A stretch of 64,000 nucleotides of DNA from Streptomyces sp. NBC_00289 (GTDB lineage Bacteria > Actinomycetota > Actinomycetes > Streptomycetales > Streptomycetaceae). This document shows, one piece after another, positions 56,336-64,000 of the stretch. The first letter of the stretch is position 1. Each line of letters begins with the position of its first letter. The stretch covers positions 4,464,001 through 4,528,000 of the forward strand of contig NZ_CP108046.1 of the NCBI RefSeq assembly GCF_041435115.1, given 5' to 3'. The notes under the pieces were generated by a model. The model was not told the DNA's origin. It made no database searches and saw only the letters and a list, made by a program, of their open reading frames with translations. Position numbers and translations under genes: made by a program.

Positions 56336-58836
56336 GCCTCCACCTCCTTGGGGGCCTCGTCGGCGAACTTCGCCGGGCCGATACGGACTAGGGAGCCGGG
56401 CCGCGCCCCGCTGTCGGAGGCGACGCCCCCGCCGGTCGAGTTCAGCGGAAGCCAGACCACCCGGTCCGGCATGTCGGTGACCCGCAAGGGGAGTTCGACC
56501 ACGCCGCGGGAACCGGTCACGGCGAGCAGATCGCCGTCCTTGACGCCCGCCTCGGCGGCCGTGGCGGCCGACACGCGCGCGTGCGCGGCGTGCCGCGTCC
56601 CGGCGAGTGCCTCGTCGCCCTCCTGGAGGACGCCCTGGTCGAGCAGCAGACGATGCCCCGCGAGCACGGCCTCCCCGGCGGCGGGCCGCGGCAGCACACC
56701 CGCGGTCTCCGACGGTTCGGTGGCCTGCGATCCGTCCCAGGCACCCAGCCGGTCCAGCTCCGCGCGCGCGGTGCGCAGGTCCGGCAGACCCAGGTGTACG
56801 TCCATGGCGTCGGCCAGCATCTGCAGCACGCGCGCGTCCGCGGGCGCCAGTCGGCGGATCATCTGGTCGGGCTTGAGCGCGGCCTCGAAGAGGCGGACCC
56901 GGCCTTCCCAGTTGAGGAAGGTGCCGGCCTTCTCGGCGACGGCGGCGACGGGCAGGACGACGGCCGCGTGCTCGGTGACCTCACTGGGCCGCAGCTCCAG
57001 CGACACCAGGAAGCCCACCTCGTGAAGGGCTTCACGCGCGCGTGCCGGGTCGGGCAGGTCGGCGATCTCGACGCCCGCCACCACGAGGGCCTGGAGCTCG
57101 CCCCGGGCGGCGGCCTCGACGATCTGGCCGGTGTCGCGCCCGTAGCGGTGCGGGAGTTCGCCGACACCCCAGACACCGGCGACCTCCTCCCGCGCGCGCG
57201 GGTCGGTGGCGGGACGGCCGCCCGGCAGCAGCGACGGCAGCGCGCCCGCCTCCACGGCGCCGCGCTCCCCCGCCCGGCGCGGAATCCACACCAGCCGGGC
57301 GCCGGTCGCGGACGCGGCCCGTACGGCGGCGGTGAGGCCGCCGGAGACGGCGGCCAGCCGCTCACCGACGACGATCACCGCGCCCTCGGTACGCAGCGCC
57401 TCGGCCGCCTGGCCTCCGCCCTCCTCGAGGCCGACGCCGCTCGCGAGCGCGTCCAGCCACTCGGTCTCGGTGCCGGGAGCGGCCGGCAGCAGAGTGCCGC
57501 CGGCCTTCTCCAGGCCGCGGGTGGCGTGCGTGCCGAGGGAGAACACCCTCTGTCCGTGCTTGCGCCAGGCCTTGCGCAGCCGCAGGAAGACGCCGGGCGC
57601 CTCCTCCTCGGCCTCGAACCCGACCAGGAGGACGGCGGGGGCCTTCTCCAGGGAGGTGTACGTGACGCCCGTACCGTCGAGGTCACGGCCGCGCCCGGCG
57701 ACCCGGGCGGCCAGGAAGTCGGCCTCCTCGCTGCTGTGCACGCGCGCGCGGAAGTCGATGTCGTTGGTGTCCAGGGCCACGCGCGCGAACTTGCTGTACG
57801 CGTAGGCGTCCTCGACGGTGAGGCGACCGCCGGTCAGGACGCCGGTCCTGCCGCGCGAGGCCAGCAGCCCCTGCGCGGCGATCTGCAGCGCCTCCGGCCA
57901 GGAGGCAGGGACGAGCTCACCCTCCGCGTTGCGCACGAGCGGTGTCTGGAGCCGGTCCCGCTGCTGCGCGTACCGGAACGCGAACCGCCCCTTGTCGCAG
58001 ATCCACTCCTCGTTGACCTCCGGGTCGTCCGCGGCCAGACGCCGCATGACCTTGCCGCGCCGGTGGTCGGTGCGCGTGGCGCAGCCGCCGGAGCAGTGCT
58101 CGCACACGGACGGCGTGGAGATGAGGTCGAAGGGGCGGGAGCGGAAGCGATACGCCGCCGAGGTGAGCGCGCCGACCGGGCAGATCTGGATGGTGTTCCC
58201 GGAGAAGTACGACTCGAAGGGGTCGCCCTCTCCGGTACCGACCTGCTGGAGCGCGCCCCGTTCGATCAGCTCGATCATCGGGTCGCCGGCGACCTGGTTG
58301 GAGAAGCGGGTGCAGCGGGCGCAGAGCACGCACCGCTCGCGGTCGAGCAGCACCTGCGTGGAGATCGGGACGGGCTTCTCGTACGTCCGTTTCCGGCCCT
58401 CGAAGCGGGACTCGGCGTTGCCGTGCGACATCGCCTGGTTCTGCAGCGGGCACTCGCCGCCCTTGTCGCAGACCGGGCAGTCCAGCGGGTGGTTGATGAG
58501 GAGCAGCTCCATCACACCGTGCTGGGCCTTCTCGGCGGCCGGCGAGGTCAGGTGGGTCTTCACCACCATCCCGTCCGTGCAGGTGATGGTGCAGGACGCC
58601 ATCGGCTTGCGCTGGCCCTCGACATCGACGATGCACTGCCGGCAGGCGCCGGCCGGGTCGAGCAGGGGGTGGTCGCAGAAGCGGGGGATCTCGATGCCGA
58701 GCTGCTCGGCGGCCCGGATGACCAGGGTGCCCTTGGGCACGCTGATCTCGGCGCCGTCGATCGTCAGCGAGACGAGATCCTCCGGCGGGACCGCCGCCTC
58801 TCCCCCTCCCGAGGGAGCGCTGGTGGTCACAGTCAT
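56332..58836 (-). CDS. nuoG: NADH-quinone oxidoreductase subunit G
   Basis: An 834-residue subunit. The N-terminal [2Fe-2S] domain includes [17 protein letters not shown]; the His-ligated N5 cluster is [15 protein letters not shown]4 is CVLCARC with distal CPVG. The N7 motif CEHCSGGC...C (C-x2-C-x3-C-x27-C) is intact, as in E. coli and Thermus. The remainder is a degenerate molybdopterin-oxidoreductase domain. ATG 58836 overlaps the nuoF stop by ATGA. Confidence 0.96.
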   Translation of the reverse strand: MTVTTSAPSGGGEAAVPPEDLVSLTIDGAEISVPKGTLVIRAAEQLGIEIPRFCDHPLLDPAGACRQCIVDVEGQRKPMASCTITCTDGMVVKTHLTSPAAEKAQHGVMELLLINHPLDCPVCDKGGECPLQNQAMSHGNAESRFEGRKRTYEKPVPISTQVLLDRERCVLCARCTRFSNQVAGDPMIELIERGALQQVGTGEGDPFESYFSGNTIQICPVGALTSAAYRFRSRPFDLISTPSVCEHCSGGCATRTDHRRGKVMRRLAADDPEVNEEWICDKGRFAFRYAQQRDRLQTPLVRNAEGELVPASWPEALQIAAQGLLASRGRTGVLTGGRLTVEDAYAYSKFARVALDTNDIDFRARVHSSEEADFLAARVAGRGRDLDGTGVTYTSLEKAPAVLLVGFEAEEEAPGVFLRLRKAWRKHGQRVFSLGTHATRGLEKAGGTLLPAAPGTETEWLDALASGVGLEEGGGQAAEALRTEGAVIVVGERLAAVSGGLTAAVRAASATGARLVWIPRRAGERGAVEAGALPSLLPGGRPATDPRAREEVAGVWGVGELPHRYGRDTGQIVEAAARGELQALVVAGVEIADLPDPARAREALHEVGFLVSLELRPSEVTEHAAVVLPVAAVAEKAGTFLNWEGRVRLFEAALKPDQMIRRLAPADARVLQMLADAMDVHLGLPDLRTARAELDRLGAWDGSQATEPSETAGVLPRPAAGEAVLAGHRLLLDQGVLQEGDEALAGTRHAAHARVSAATAAEAGVKDGDLLAVTGSRGVVELPLRVTDMPDRVVWLPLNSTGGGVASDSGARPGSLVRIGPAKFADEAPKEVEA

Positions 58837-60179
58837 GCGTTCACCTCCGTGCGGTCGGCCCAGGCCGTCGACCTGGCCGGGTCGAAGGGGCAGCCGCGGC
58901 CCGTGATGTGCTGCTCGTACTCCTCGCGGAAGTACTTGAGCGAGGAGAAGATCGGCGAGGCGGCGCCGTCGCCGAGGGCGCAGAAAGACTTGCCGTTGAT
59001 GTTGTCGGCGATGTCGTTCAGCTTGTCGAGGTCGGACATGGCGCCCTTGCCGGCCTCGATGTCGCGCAGCAACTGCACGAGCCAGTACGTGCCTTCGCGG
59101 CACGGAGTGCACTTGCCGCAGGACTCGTGGGCGTAGAACTCGGTCCAGCGGGTGACGGCGCGCACGACGCAGGTCGTCTCGTCGAAGCACTGGAGAGCTT
59201 TCGTGCCGAGCATGGAACCCGCGGCGCCCACTCCTTCGTAGTCAAGAGGGACGTCGAGATGCTCGTCGGTGAACATCGGTGTCGAGGAGCCGCCCGGCGT
59301 CCAGAACTTGAGCCGATGCCCGGCGCGCATCCCGCCGCTCATCTCGAGGAGCTGACGGAGGGTGATGCCGAGCGGGGCCTCGTACTGGCCCGGACTGGTG
59401 ACGTGACCGCTGAGCGAGTAGAGCGTGAAGCCCGGGGACTTCTCGCTGCCCATCGACCTGAACCATTCCTTGCCTTTTTGCAGAATCGCGGGAACTGACG
59501 CGATCGACTCGACGTTATTCACAACAGTCGGGCACGCATAGAGGCCCGCGACAGCGGGGAAAGGGGGACGGAGCCGCGGTTGACCACGGCGGCCTTCGAG
59601 CGAGTCGAGCAGCGCGGTCTCCTCACCGCAGATGTACGCGCCCGCGCCCGCGTGCACGGTGAGTTGAAGGTCGAGTCCGCTGCCCAGGATGTTCTCGCCG
59701 AGGTAGCCCGCCGCGTAGGCCTCACGCACGGCCTCGTGCAACCGCCGCAGCACAGGGACGACTTCACCGCGCAGATAGATGAAGGCATGCGAAGACCGGA
59801 TGGCATAACAGGCGATCACAATGCCCTCGATGAGGCTATGCGGGTTCGCGAAGAGGAGTGGGATGTCCTTGCACGTCCCGGGCTCCGACTCGTCGGCGTT
59901 GACAACTAGATAGTGCGGTTTTCCATCCCCTTGGGGAATGAACTGCCATTTCATTCCCGTGGGGAATCCCGCGCCACCGCGACCGCGCAGACCGGATTCC
60001 TTGACGTACGCGATGAGGTCGTCCGGCGACATGGCGAGCGCCTTGCGGAGTCCCTCGTATCCCTCGTGCCTTCGGTAGACGTCCAGCGACCAGGACCTGT
60101 CCTCGTCCCAGAAGGCCGACAGCACGGGTGCGAGCAGCTTCTCGGGGCTGGTGTCTTTGATCTCGGGTGCCAAGGTCAT
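58833..60179 (-). CDS. nuoF: NADH-quinone oxidoreductase subunit F
   Basis: A 448-residue NADH-oxidising subunit. FMN/NADH-binding [30 protein letters not shown] and [19 protein letters not shown]; cluster N3 ligands in [11 protein letters not shown] plus the distal Cys of [10 protein letters not shown]. Start ATG 60179 shares one base with the nuoE stop (TGATG). Confidence 0.97.
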   Translation of the reverse strand: MTLAPEIKDTSPEKLLAPVLSAFWDEDRSWSLDVYRRHEGYEGLRKALAMSPDDLIAYVKESGLRGRGGAGFPTGMKWQFIPQGDGKPHYLVVNADESEPGTCKDIPLLFANPHSLIEGIVIACYAIRSSHAFIYLRGEVVPVLRRLHEAVREAYAAGYLGENILGSGLDLQLTVHAGAGAYICGEETALLDSLEGRRGQPRLRPPFPAVAGLYACPTVVNNVESIASVPAILQKGKEWFRSMGSEKSPGFTLYSLSGHVTSPGQYEAPLGITLRQLLEMSGGMRAGHRLKFWTPGGSSTPMFTDEHLDVPLDYEGVGAAGSMLGTKALQCFDETTCVVRAVTRWTEFYAHESCGKCTPCREGTYWLVQLLRDIEAGKGAMSDLDKLNDIADNINGKSFCALGDGAASPIFSSLKYFREEYEQHITGRGCPFDPARSTAWADRTEVNA

Positions 60180-61051
60180 CACTCCCCCTCCTCGGCGGTC
60201 GGCCCTGCCGGGTGGGCCGGGTCGGAGGCCGACGTGTCCTGCGGCGCGTCGTGCGAACTCAGGTGTTCGCTGGGCGACGGCTCGTGCATCGCCCGGTCCT
60301 TCGGCTGGTCGTGCGGGCCGCCGTCGCGCGGATGGACCACGCGCGTGGGTGTCGCCTCTCCCCTGGCCAGGCGGAGGCCCACCAGGGAAGCGGGTCCCGC
60401 GCTGCCACTCGCCTCGACGGCGCCGTCCCGCTCGTCGGGGAAGCCCGCGAGGATCCGGGCGGTCTCCTTGAAGGTGCAGATCGGGGCCCCGCGCGTGGGC
60501 TCGACCGGCCGTCCCGCGCGCAGGTCGTCGACGAGGCGCGTGGCGCTCGCCGGGGTCTGGTTGTCGAAGAACTCCCAGTTGACCATCACCACCGGCGCGA
60601 AGTCGCAGGCCGCGTTGCACTCGATGTGCTCCAGCGTGACCTTGCCGTCCTCAGTGGTCCCGCCGTTGCCGACGCCGAGGTGCTCCTGGAGCTCCTCGAA
60701 GATCGCGTCGCCGCCCATCACCGCGCACAGGGTGTTGGTGCAGACGCCGACCTGGTAGTCGCCGCTCGGCCTGCGCCGGTACATGGTGTAGAAGGTGGCG
60801 ACCGCGGTGACCTCGGCCGTGGTCAGGTTCAGCACGTCCGCGCAGAACCGCATCCCGGTGCGCGTGACATGGCCCTCCTCCGACTGCACGAGGTGCAGCA
60901 ACGGCAGCAGGGCCGAGCGGGAGTCCGGGTAGCGGGCGATGATCTCGCGCGCGTCGGTCTCCAGCCGGGCTCGGACGTCGTCCGGGTAGGCGGGCGCGGG
61001 CAGTTCGGGCATGCCCAGGCTGACGCCCTGCTCCGAAGAACTGGTGGTCAC
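60179..61051 (-). CDS. nuoE: NADH-quinone oxidoreductase subunit E
   Basis: A 290-residue subunit with the thioredoxin-like [2Fe-2S] N1a domain: VCTNTLC and ECNAAC provide the four cysteines. The first about 190 residues match the usual length; about 80 further residues ([21 protein letters not shown] and so on) are a low-complexity acidic tail absent from E. coli. GTG 61051 overlaps the nuoD stop by GTGA. Confidence 0.95.
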   Translation of the reverse strand: MTTSSSEQGVSLGMPELPAPAYPDDVRARLETDAREIIARYPDSRSALLPLLHLVQSEEGHVTRTGMRFCADVLNLTTAEVTAVATFYTMYRRRPSGDYQVGVCTNTLCAVMGGDAIFEELQEHLGVGNGGTTEDGKVTLEHIECNAACDFAPVVMVNWEFFDNQTPASATRLVDDLRAGRPVEPTRGAPICTFKETARILAGFPDERDGAVEASGSAGPASLVGLRLARGEATPTRVVHPRDGGPHDQPKDRAMHEPSPSEHLSSHDAPQDTSASDPAHPAGPTAEEGE

Positions 61052-62424
61052 CGGTCGACGCCTCCCATCACGGGGTCGATGGACGCGACGGCGACGATGA
61101 CGTCGGCGACCTGGCCGCCCTCACACATCGCCGCCATGGCCTGCAGATTGGTGAAGGACGGGTCACGGAAGTGGACCCGGTAGGGGCGGGTGCCACCGTC
61201 GGACACGGCGTGCACCCCGAGTTCGCCCTTGGGCGACTCGACCGCCGCGTACGCCTGTCCCGGCGGTACGCGGAAGCCTTCGGTCACCAGCTTGAAGTGG
61301 TGGATCAGGGCCTCCATGGACGTGCCCATGATCTTCTTGATGTGGTCGAGGGAGTTGCCGAGACCGTCGGGGCCCAGGGCGAGCTGGGCGGGCCAGGCGA
61401 TCTTCTTGTCGGCGACCATGACCGGTCCCGGCTGCAGCCGGTCCAGGCACTGCTCGACGATCCTGAGCGACTGGCGCATCTCCTCCAGGCGGACCAGGAA
61501 GCGGCCGTAGGAGTCACTGGAGTCGGCGGTCGGGACGTCGAAGTCGTACGTCTCGTAGCCGCAGTACGGCTGTGCCTTGCGCAGGTCGTGCGGCAGGCCG
61601 GTGGCGCGCAGGATCGGGCCGGTGGCGCCGAGGGCCATGCAGCCGGCCAGGTCGAGGTGGCCGACGTCCTGCATACGGGCCTTGAAGATGGGGTTCCCGG
61701 TGGCGAGCTTGTCGTACTCCGGGAGGTTCCTCTTCATCTTCTTCACGAACTCGCGGATGTGGTCCACCGCGCCGGGCGGCAGGTCCTGCGCGAGGCCGCC
61801 GGGGCGGATGTACGCGTGGTTCATCCTGAGGCCCGTGATGAGCTCGTAGATGTCGAGAATCATTTCACGATCACGGAATCCGTAGATCATGATCGTGGTG
61901 GCGCCGAGCTCCATGCCGCCGGTGGCGATGCACACCAGGTGGGAGGACATCCGGTTCAGCTCCATCAGGAGCACCCGGATGATCTCGGCCCGGTCGGTGA
62001 TCTGGTCCTCGATACCGAGAAGTTTCTCGACGGCGAGGCAGTAGGCGGTCTCGTTGAAGAAGGACGTCAGGTAGTCCATGCGCGTCACGAACGTGGTGCC
62101 CTGCGTCCACGTGCGGTACTCGAGGTTCTTCTCGATGCCGGTGTGCAGATAGCCGATGCCGCAGCGGGCCTCGGTGACGGTCTCGCCCTCGATCTCCAGG
62201 ATGAGCCGGAGCACACCGTGGGTGGAGGGGTGCTGCGGACCCATGTTGACCACGATGCGCTCGTCGTCCGCGCGGGCCGCGGACTGGACGACCTCGTCCC
62301 AGTCGCCACCGGTGACGGTGTAGACGGTGCCCTCGGTGGTCTCACGGGCGGATGCCATCGAGGAGGTGGTCCCGGAGGGACTCGATGAGGTGTGGTGGCC
62401 AGGCGACGGGTTGGGAGTGCTCAC
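61048..62424 (-). CDS. nuoD: NADH-quinone oxidoreductase subunit D
   Basis: A 458-residue quinone-site subunit related to [NiFe]-hydrogenase large subunits. [45 protein letters not shown] and [16 protein letters not shown] are conserved. GTG 62424 overlapping nuoC by GTGA is chosen; ATG 62358 is a possible internal start that still precedes the conserved domain. NuoC and NuoD are separate here, unlike the E. coli fusion. Confidence 0.95.
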   Translation of the reverse strand: MSTPNPSPGHHTSSSPSGTTSSMASARETTEGTVYTVTGGDWDEVVQSAARADDERIVVNMGPQHPSTHGVLRLILEIEGETVTEARCGIGYLHTGIEKNLEYRTWTQGTTFVTRMDYLTSFFNETAYCLAVEKLLGIEDQITDRAEIIRVLLMELNRMSSHLVCIATGGMELGATTIMIYGFRDREMILDIYELITGLRMNHAYIRPGGLAQDLPPGAVDHIREFVKKMKRNLPEYDKLATGNPIFKARMQDVGHLDLAGCMALGATGPILRATGLPHDLRKAQPYCGYETYDFDVPTADSSDSYGRFLVRLEEMRQSLRIVEQCLDRLQPGPVMVADKKIAWPAQLALGPDGLGNSLDHIKKIMGTSMEALIHHFKLVTEGFRVPPGQAYAAVESPKGELGVHAVSDGGTRPYRVHFRDPSFTNLQAMAAMCEGGQVADVIVAVASIDPVMGGVDR

Positions 62425-63176
62425 GAGTACGACCTCCGCTGGTCCGGAGCCGGGATCTGGGCGCCCTTGTACTCGACGGGGATGCCGCCGAGGGGGTAGT
62501 CCTTGCGCTGCGCGTGGCCCTGCCAGTCGTCCGGCATCATGATCCGCGTCAGGGCCGGGTGCCCGTCGAAGACGATGCCGAAGAAGTCGTACGTCTCGCG
62601 CTCGTGCCAGTCGTTGGTCGGGTAGACCGGGACCAGGGACGGGATGTGCGGATCGGCGTCCGGGGCGCTGACTTCGAGGCGGATCAGCCGGTTGTGGGTG
62701 ATCGAGCGCAGGTGGTAGACGGCGTGCAGTTCGCGGCCCTTGTCCTCCGGGTAGTGCACACCGCTCACGCCGGTACACAGCTCGAAGCGCAGTGCGGGGT
62801 CGTCGCGCAGGGTCTGGGCGACCCGGACCAGGTGCTCGCGCTCGATGTGGAAGGTCAGCTCGTCGCGGTCGACGACCGTCCGATCGATCGCGTTGTCCGG
62901 GAGGAGACCCTGTTCCTCCAGCGCGCCCTCGAGTTCGTCGGCGACCTCGTCGAACCAGCCGCCATAGGGGCGGCTCGCCGGTCCCGGGAGACGGACCGAG
63001 CGGACCAGGCCGCCGTAGCCGGAGGTGTCACCGCCGTTGTTGGCGCCGAACATGCCGCGCTGGACGCGGATCTCCTCACCGCCCTCGCCGCGCCGGCCGG
63101 GGAGGTTGGAGGCGCCGAGGTCCTTTTCGGGGTTCACCCCGTTCGACGGCTCGTTGGTGCCGTTCGCGTCGCTCAC
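62421..63176 (-). CDS. nuoC: NADH-quinone oxidoreductase subunit C
   Basis: A 251-residue peripheral subunit (30-kDa family): the core about 80-235 includes [57 protein letters not shown] and [14 protein letters not shown]. The first about 65 residues are a Gly/Asn/Glu-rich extension. GTG 63176 overlaps the nuoB stop by GTGA. Confidence 0.95.
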
Positions 63177-63727
63177 CGCAGCAGCCCCTTCATCTCGATC
63201 GTCGGCAGGGCCTTGAGCGCCGCTTCCTCCGCCTCACGAGCCGCCTCCTCGGCGTTCACGCCGAGCTTGGAGGACTGGATCTTCTGGTGGAGCTTGAGAA
63301 TCGCGTCGATCAGCATCTCGGGCCGTGGCGGGCAGCCGGGCAGATAGATGTCGACCGGCACGATGTGGTCGACGCCCTGGACGATCGCGTAGTTGTTAAA
63401 CATGCCGCCCGAGGAGGCGCAGACCCCCATGGAGATCACCCACTTGGGGTTCGGCATCTGGTCATAGACCTGCCGCAGCACCGGCGCCATCTTCTGGCTG
63501 ACCCGGCCTGCCACGATCATGAGGTCCGCCTGCCGCGGCGAACCGCGGAAGACCTCCATGCCGAAGCGCGCCAGGTCGTAACGGCCGGCGCCGGTGGTCA
63601 TCATCTCGATGGCACAGCAGGCGAGGCCGAATGTGGCGGGGAAGACGGACGCCTTGCGCACCCAGCCCGCGGCCTGCTCGACGGTGGTCAGCAGGAAGCC
63701 GCTCGGCAGCTTTTCTTCGAGTCCCAT
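63173..63727 (-). CDS. nuoB: NADH-quinone oxidoreductase subunit B
   Basis: A 184-residue subunit carrying cluster N2, the last electron carrier before quinone: [10 protein letters not shown] (tandem cysteines), [12 protein letters not shown] and [14 protein letters not shown] start 13 bp after the nuoA stop. Confidence 0.97.
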
Positions 63728-63740
63728 GTCCTAAGGCCCC

Positions 63741-64000
63741 TCAGTCCCATTCCAGGCCGCCGCGCCGCCATACGTACGCGTACGCGACGAAGACGGTGAG
63801 CACGAAGAGCAGCATCTCCACGAGCCCGAAAACACCCAGGGCGTCGAAGGTGACGGCCCAGGGGTAGAGGAAGACGATCTCGATGTCGAAGACGATGAAG
63901 AGCATCGCCGTCAGGTAGTACTTGATGGGGAAGCGCCCGCCGCCGGCCGGCGTGGGGGTCGGCTCGATCCCGCACTCGTAGGCCTCGAGCTTGGCCCGGT
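63741..64000 (-). CDS. nuoA: NADH-quinone oxidoreductase subunit A (5' end outside window)
   Basis: The last 86 codons of nuoA, ending GGLEWD. Visible are [44 protein letters not shown] (cut by the window start of the gene), with the conserved Cys loop and the FDIE motif of the second TM helix, then a third TM. It is the first gene of the nuo operon, whose promoter lies beyond the window. Confidence 0.96.
   Translation of the reverse strand, partial: RAKLEAYECGIEPTPTPAGGGRFPIKYYLTAMLFIVFDIEIVFLYPWAVTFDALGVFGLVEMLLFVLTVFVAYAYVWRRGGLEWD

Overview
The window is high-G+C actinobacterial DNA and almost certainly comes from a Streptomyces chromosome. The evidence is the very G/C-biased third codon positions, frequent GTG starts, dense ATGA/GTGA stop-start overlaps, and families typical of the genus: sugar ABC operons without their own ATPase, a c-di-AMP (ydaO-type) riboswitch before a secreted transglycosylase, and a 14-gene nuo operon. 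There are no tRNA or rRNA genes, insertion sequences, phage genes or CRISPR arrays. It reads as chromosomal core with several accessory blocks.

Layout. 1-5.2 kb: 3' end of korB, then an HxlR regulator divergent from an NmrA-like quinone oxidoreductase, a RarD-type permease, a VOC protein and a secreted M28 aminopeptidase. 5.3-11 kb: a proline-rich TPR-like protein, a flavodoxin-fold reductase with a clear promoter, and a LolA-like protein in an operon with an ABC-2 exporter. 11-14.6 kb: long-chain polyprenyl diphosphate synthase, about 0.9 kb without a recognisable gene, a c-di-AMP riboswitch controlling a lytic transglycosylase, and a HAD phosphatase. 14.7-22.7 kb: a complete galactan-utilisation locus. 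Solute-binding protein, two permeases and a LacI repressor run leftward; GH42 beta-galactosidase and GH53 endo-galactanase run rightward; paired operators and back-to-back promoters lie between them.

22.7-35 kb: an AhpD-like protein, then a probable exopolysaccharide/cell-wall glycan region. GNAT/BioF2, GT2 and polysaccharide deacetylase lie on +; DegT aminotransferase, a fused Wzx-like flippase, a large membrane protein, a small membrane protein and a GH26-like membrane-anchored hydrolase lie on -. 35-38 kb: fumarylacetoacetase, a minisatellite and an M56 metalloprotease. 38-45.4 kb: the most unusual block. A GntR regulator, an AprB-like ferredoxin, an SsuA/C/B-like ABC importer whose binding protein has a NosL-like tail, and an AprA-like flavoprotein fused to HEAT repeats through an 11-unit, 36-bp tandem repeat are packed together. 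45.5-47.6 kb: recQ. 48-64 kb: nuoN to nuoA (nuoA truncated by the window edge), encoding the whole proton-pumping NADH:menaquinone oxidoreductase.

The genes link in a few clear ways. The polyprenyl synthase probably makes the menaquinone side chain used by the nuo complex. The galactan locus couples extracellular depolymerisation (GH53) to oligosaccharide import and cytoplasmic hydrolysis (GH42), and probably borrows the MsiK ATPase encoded elsewhere. The 38-45 kb block looks like one uptake-plus-redox system whose substrate cannot be read from sequence; it is my best candidate for an undescribed system. GC-rich minisatellites with 12-, 15-, 23- and 36-bp periods recur in linkers and intergenic gaps.
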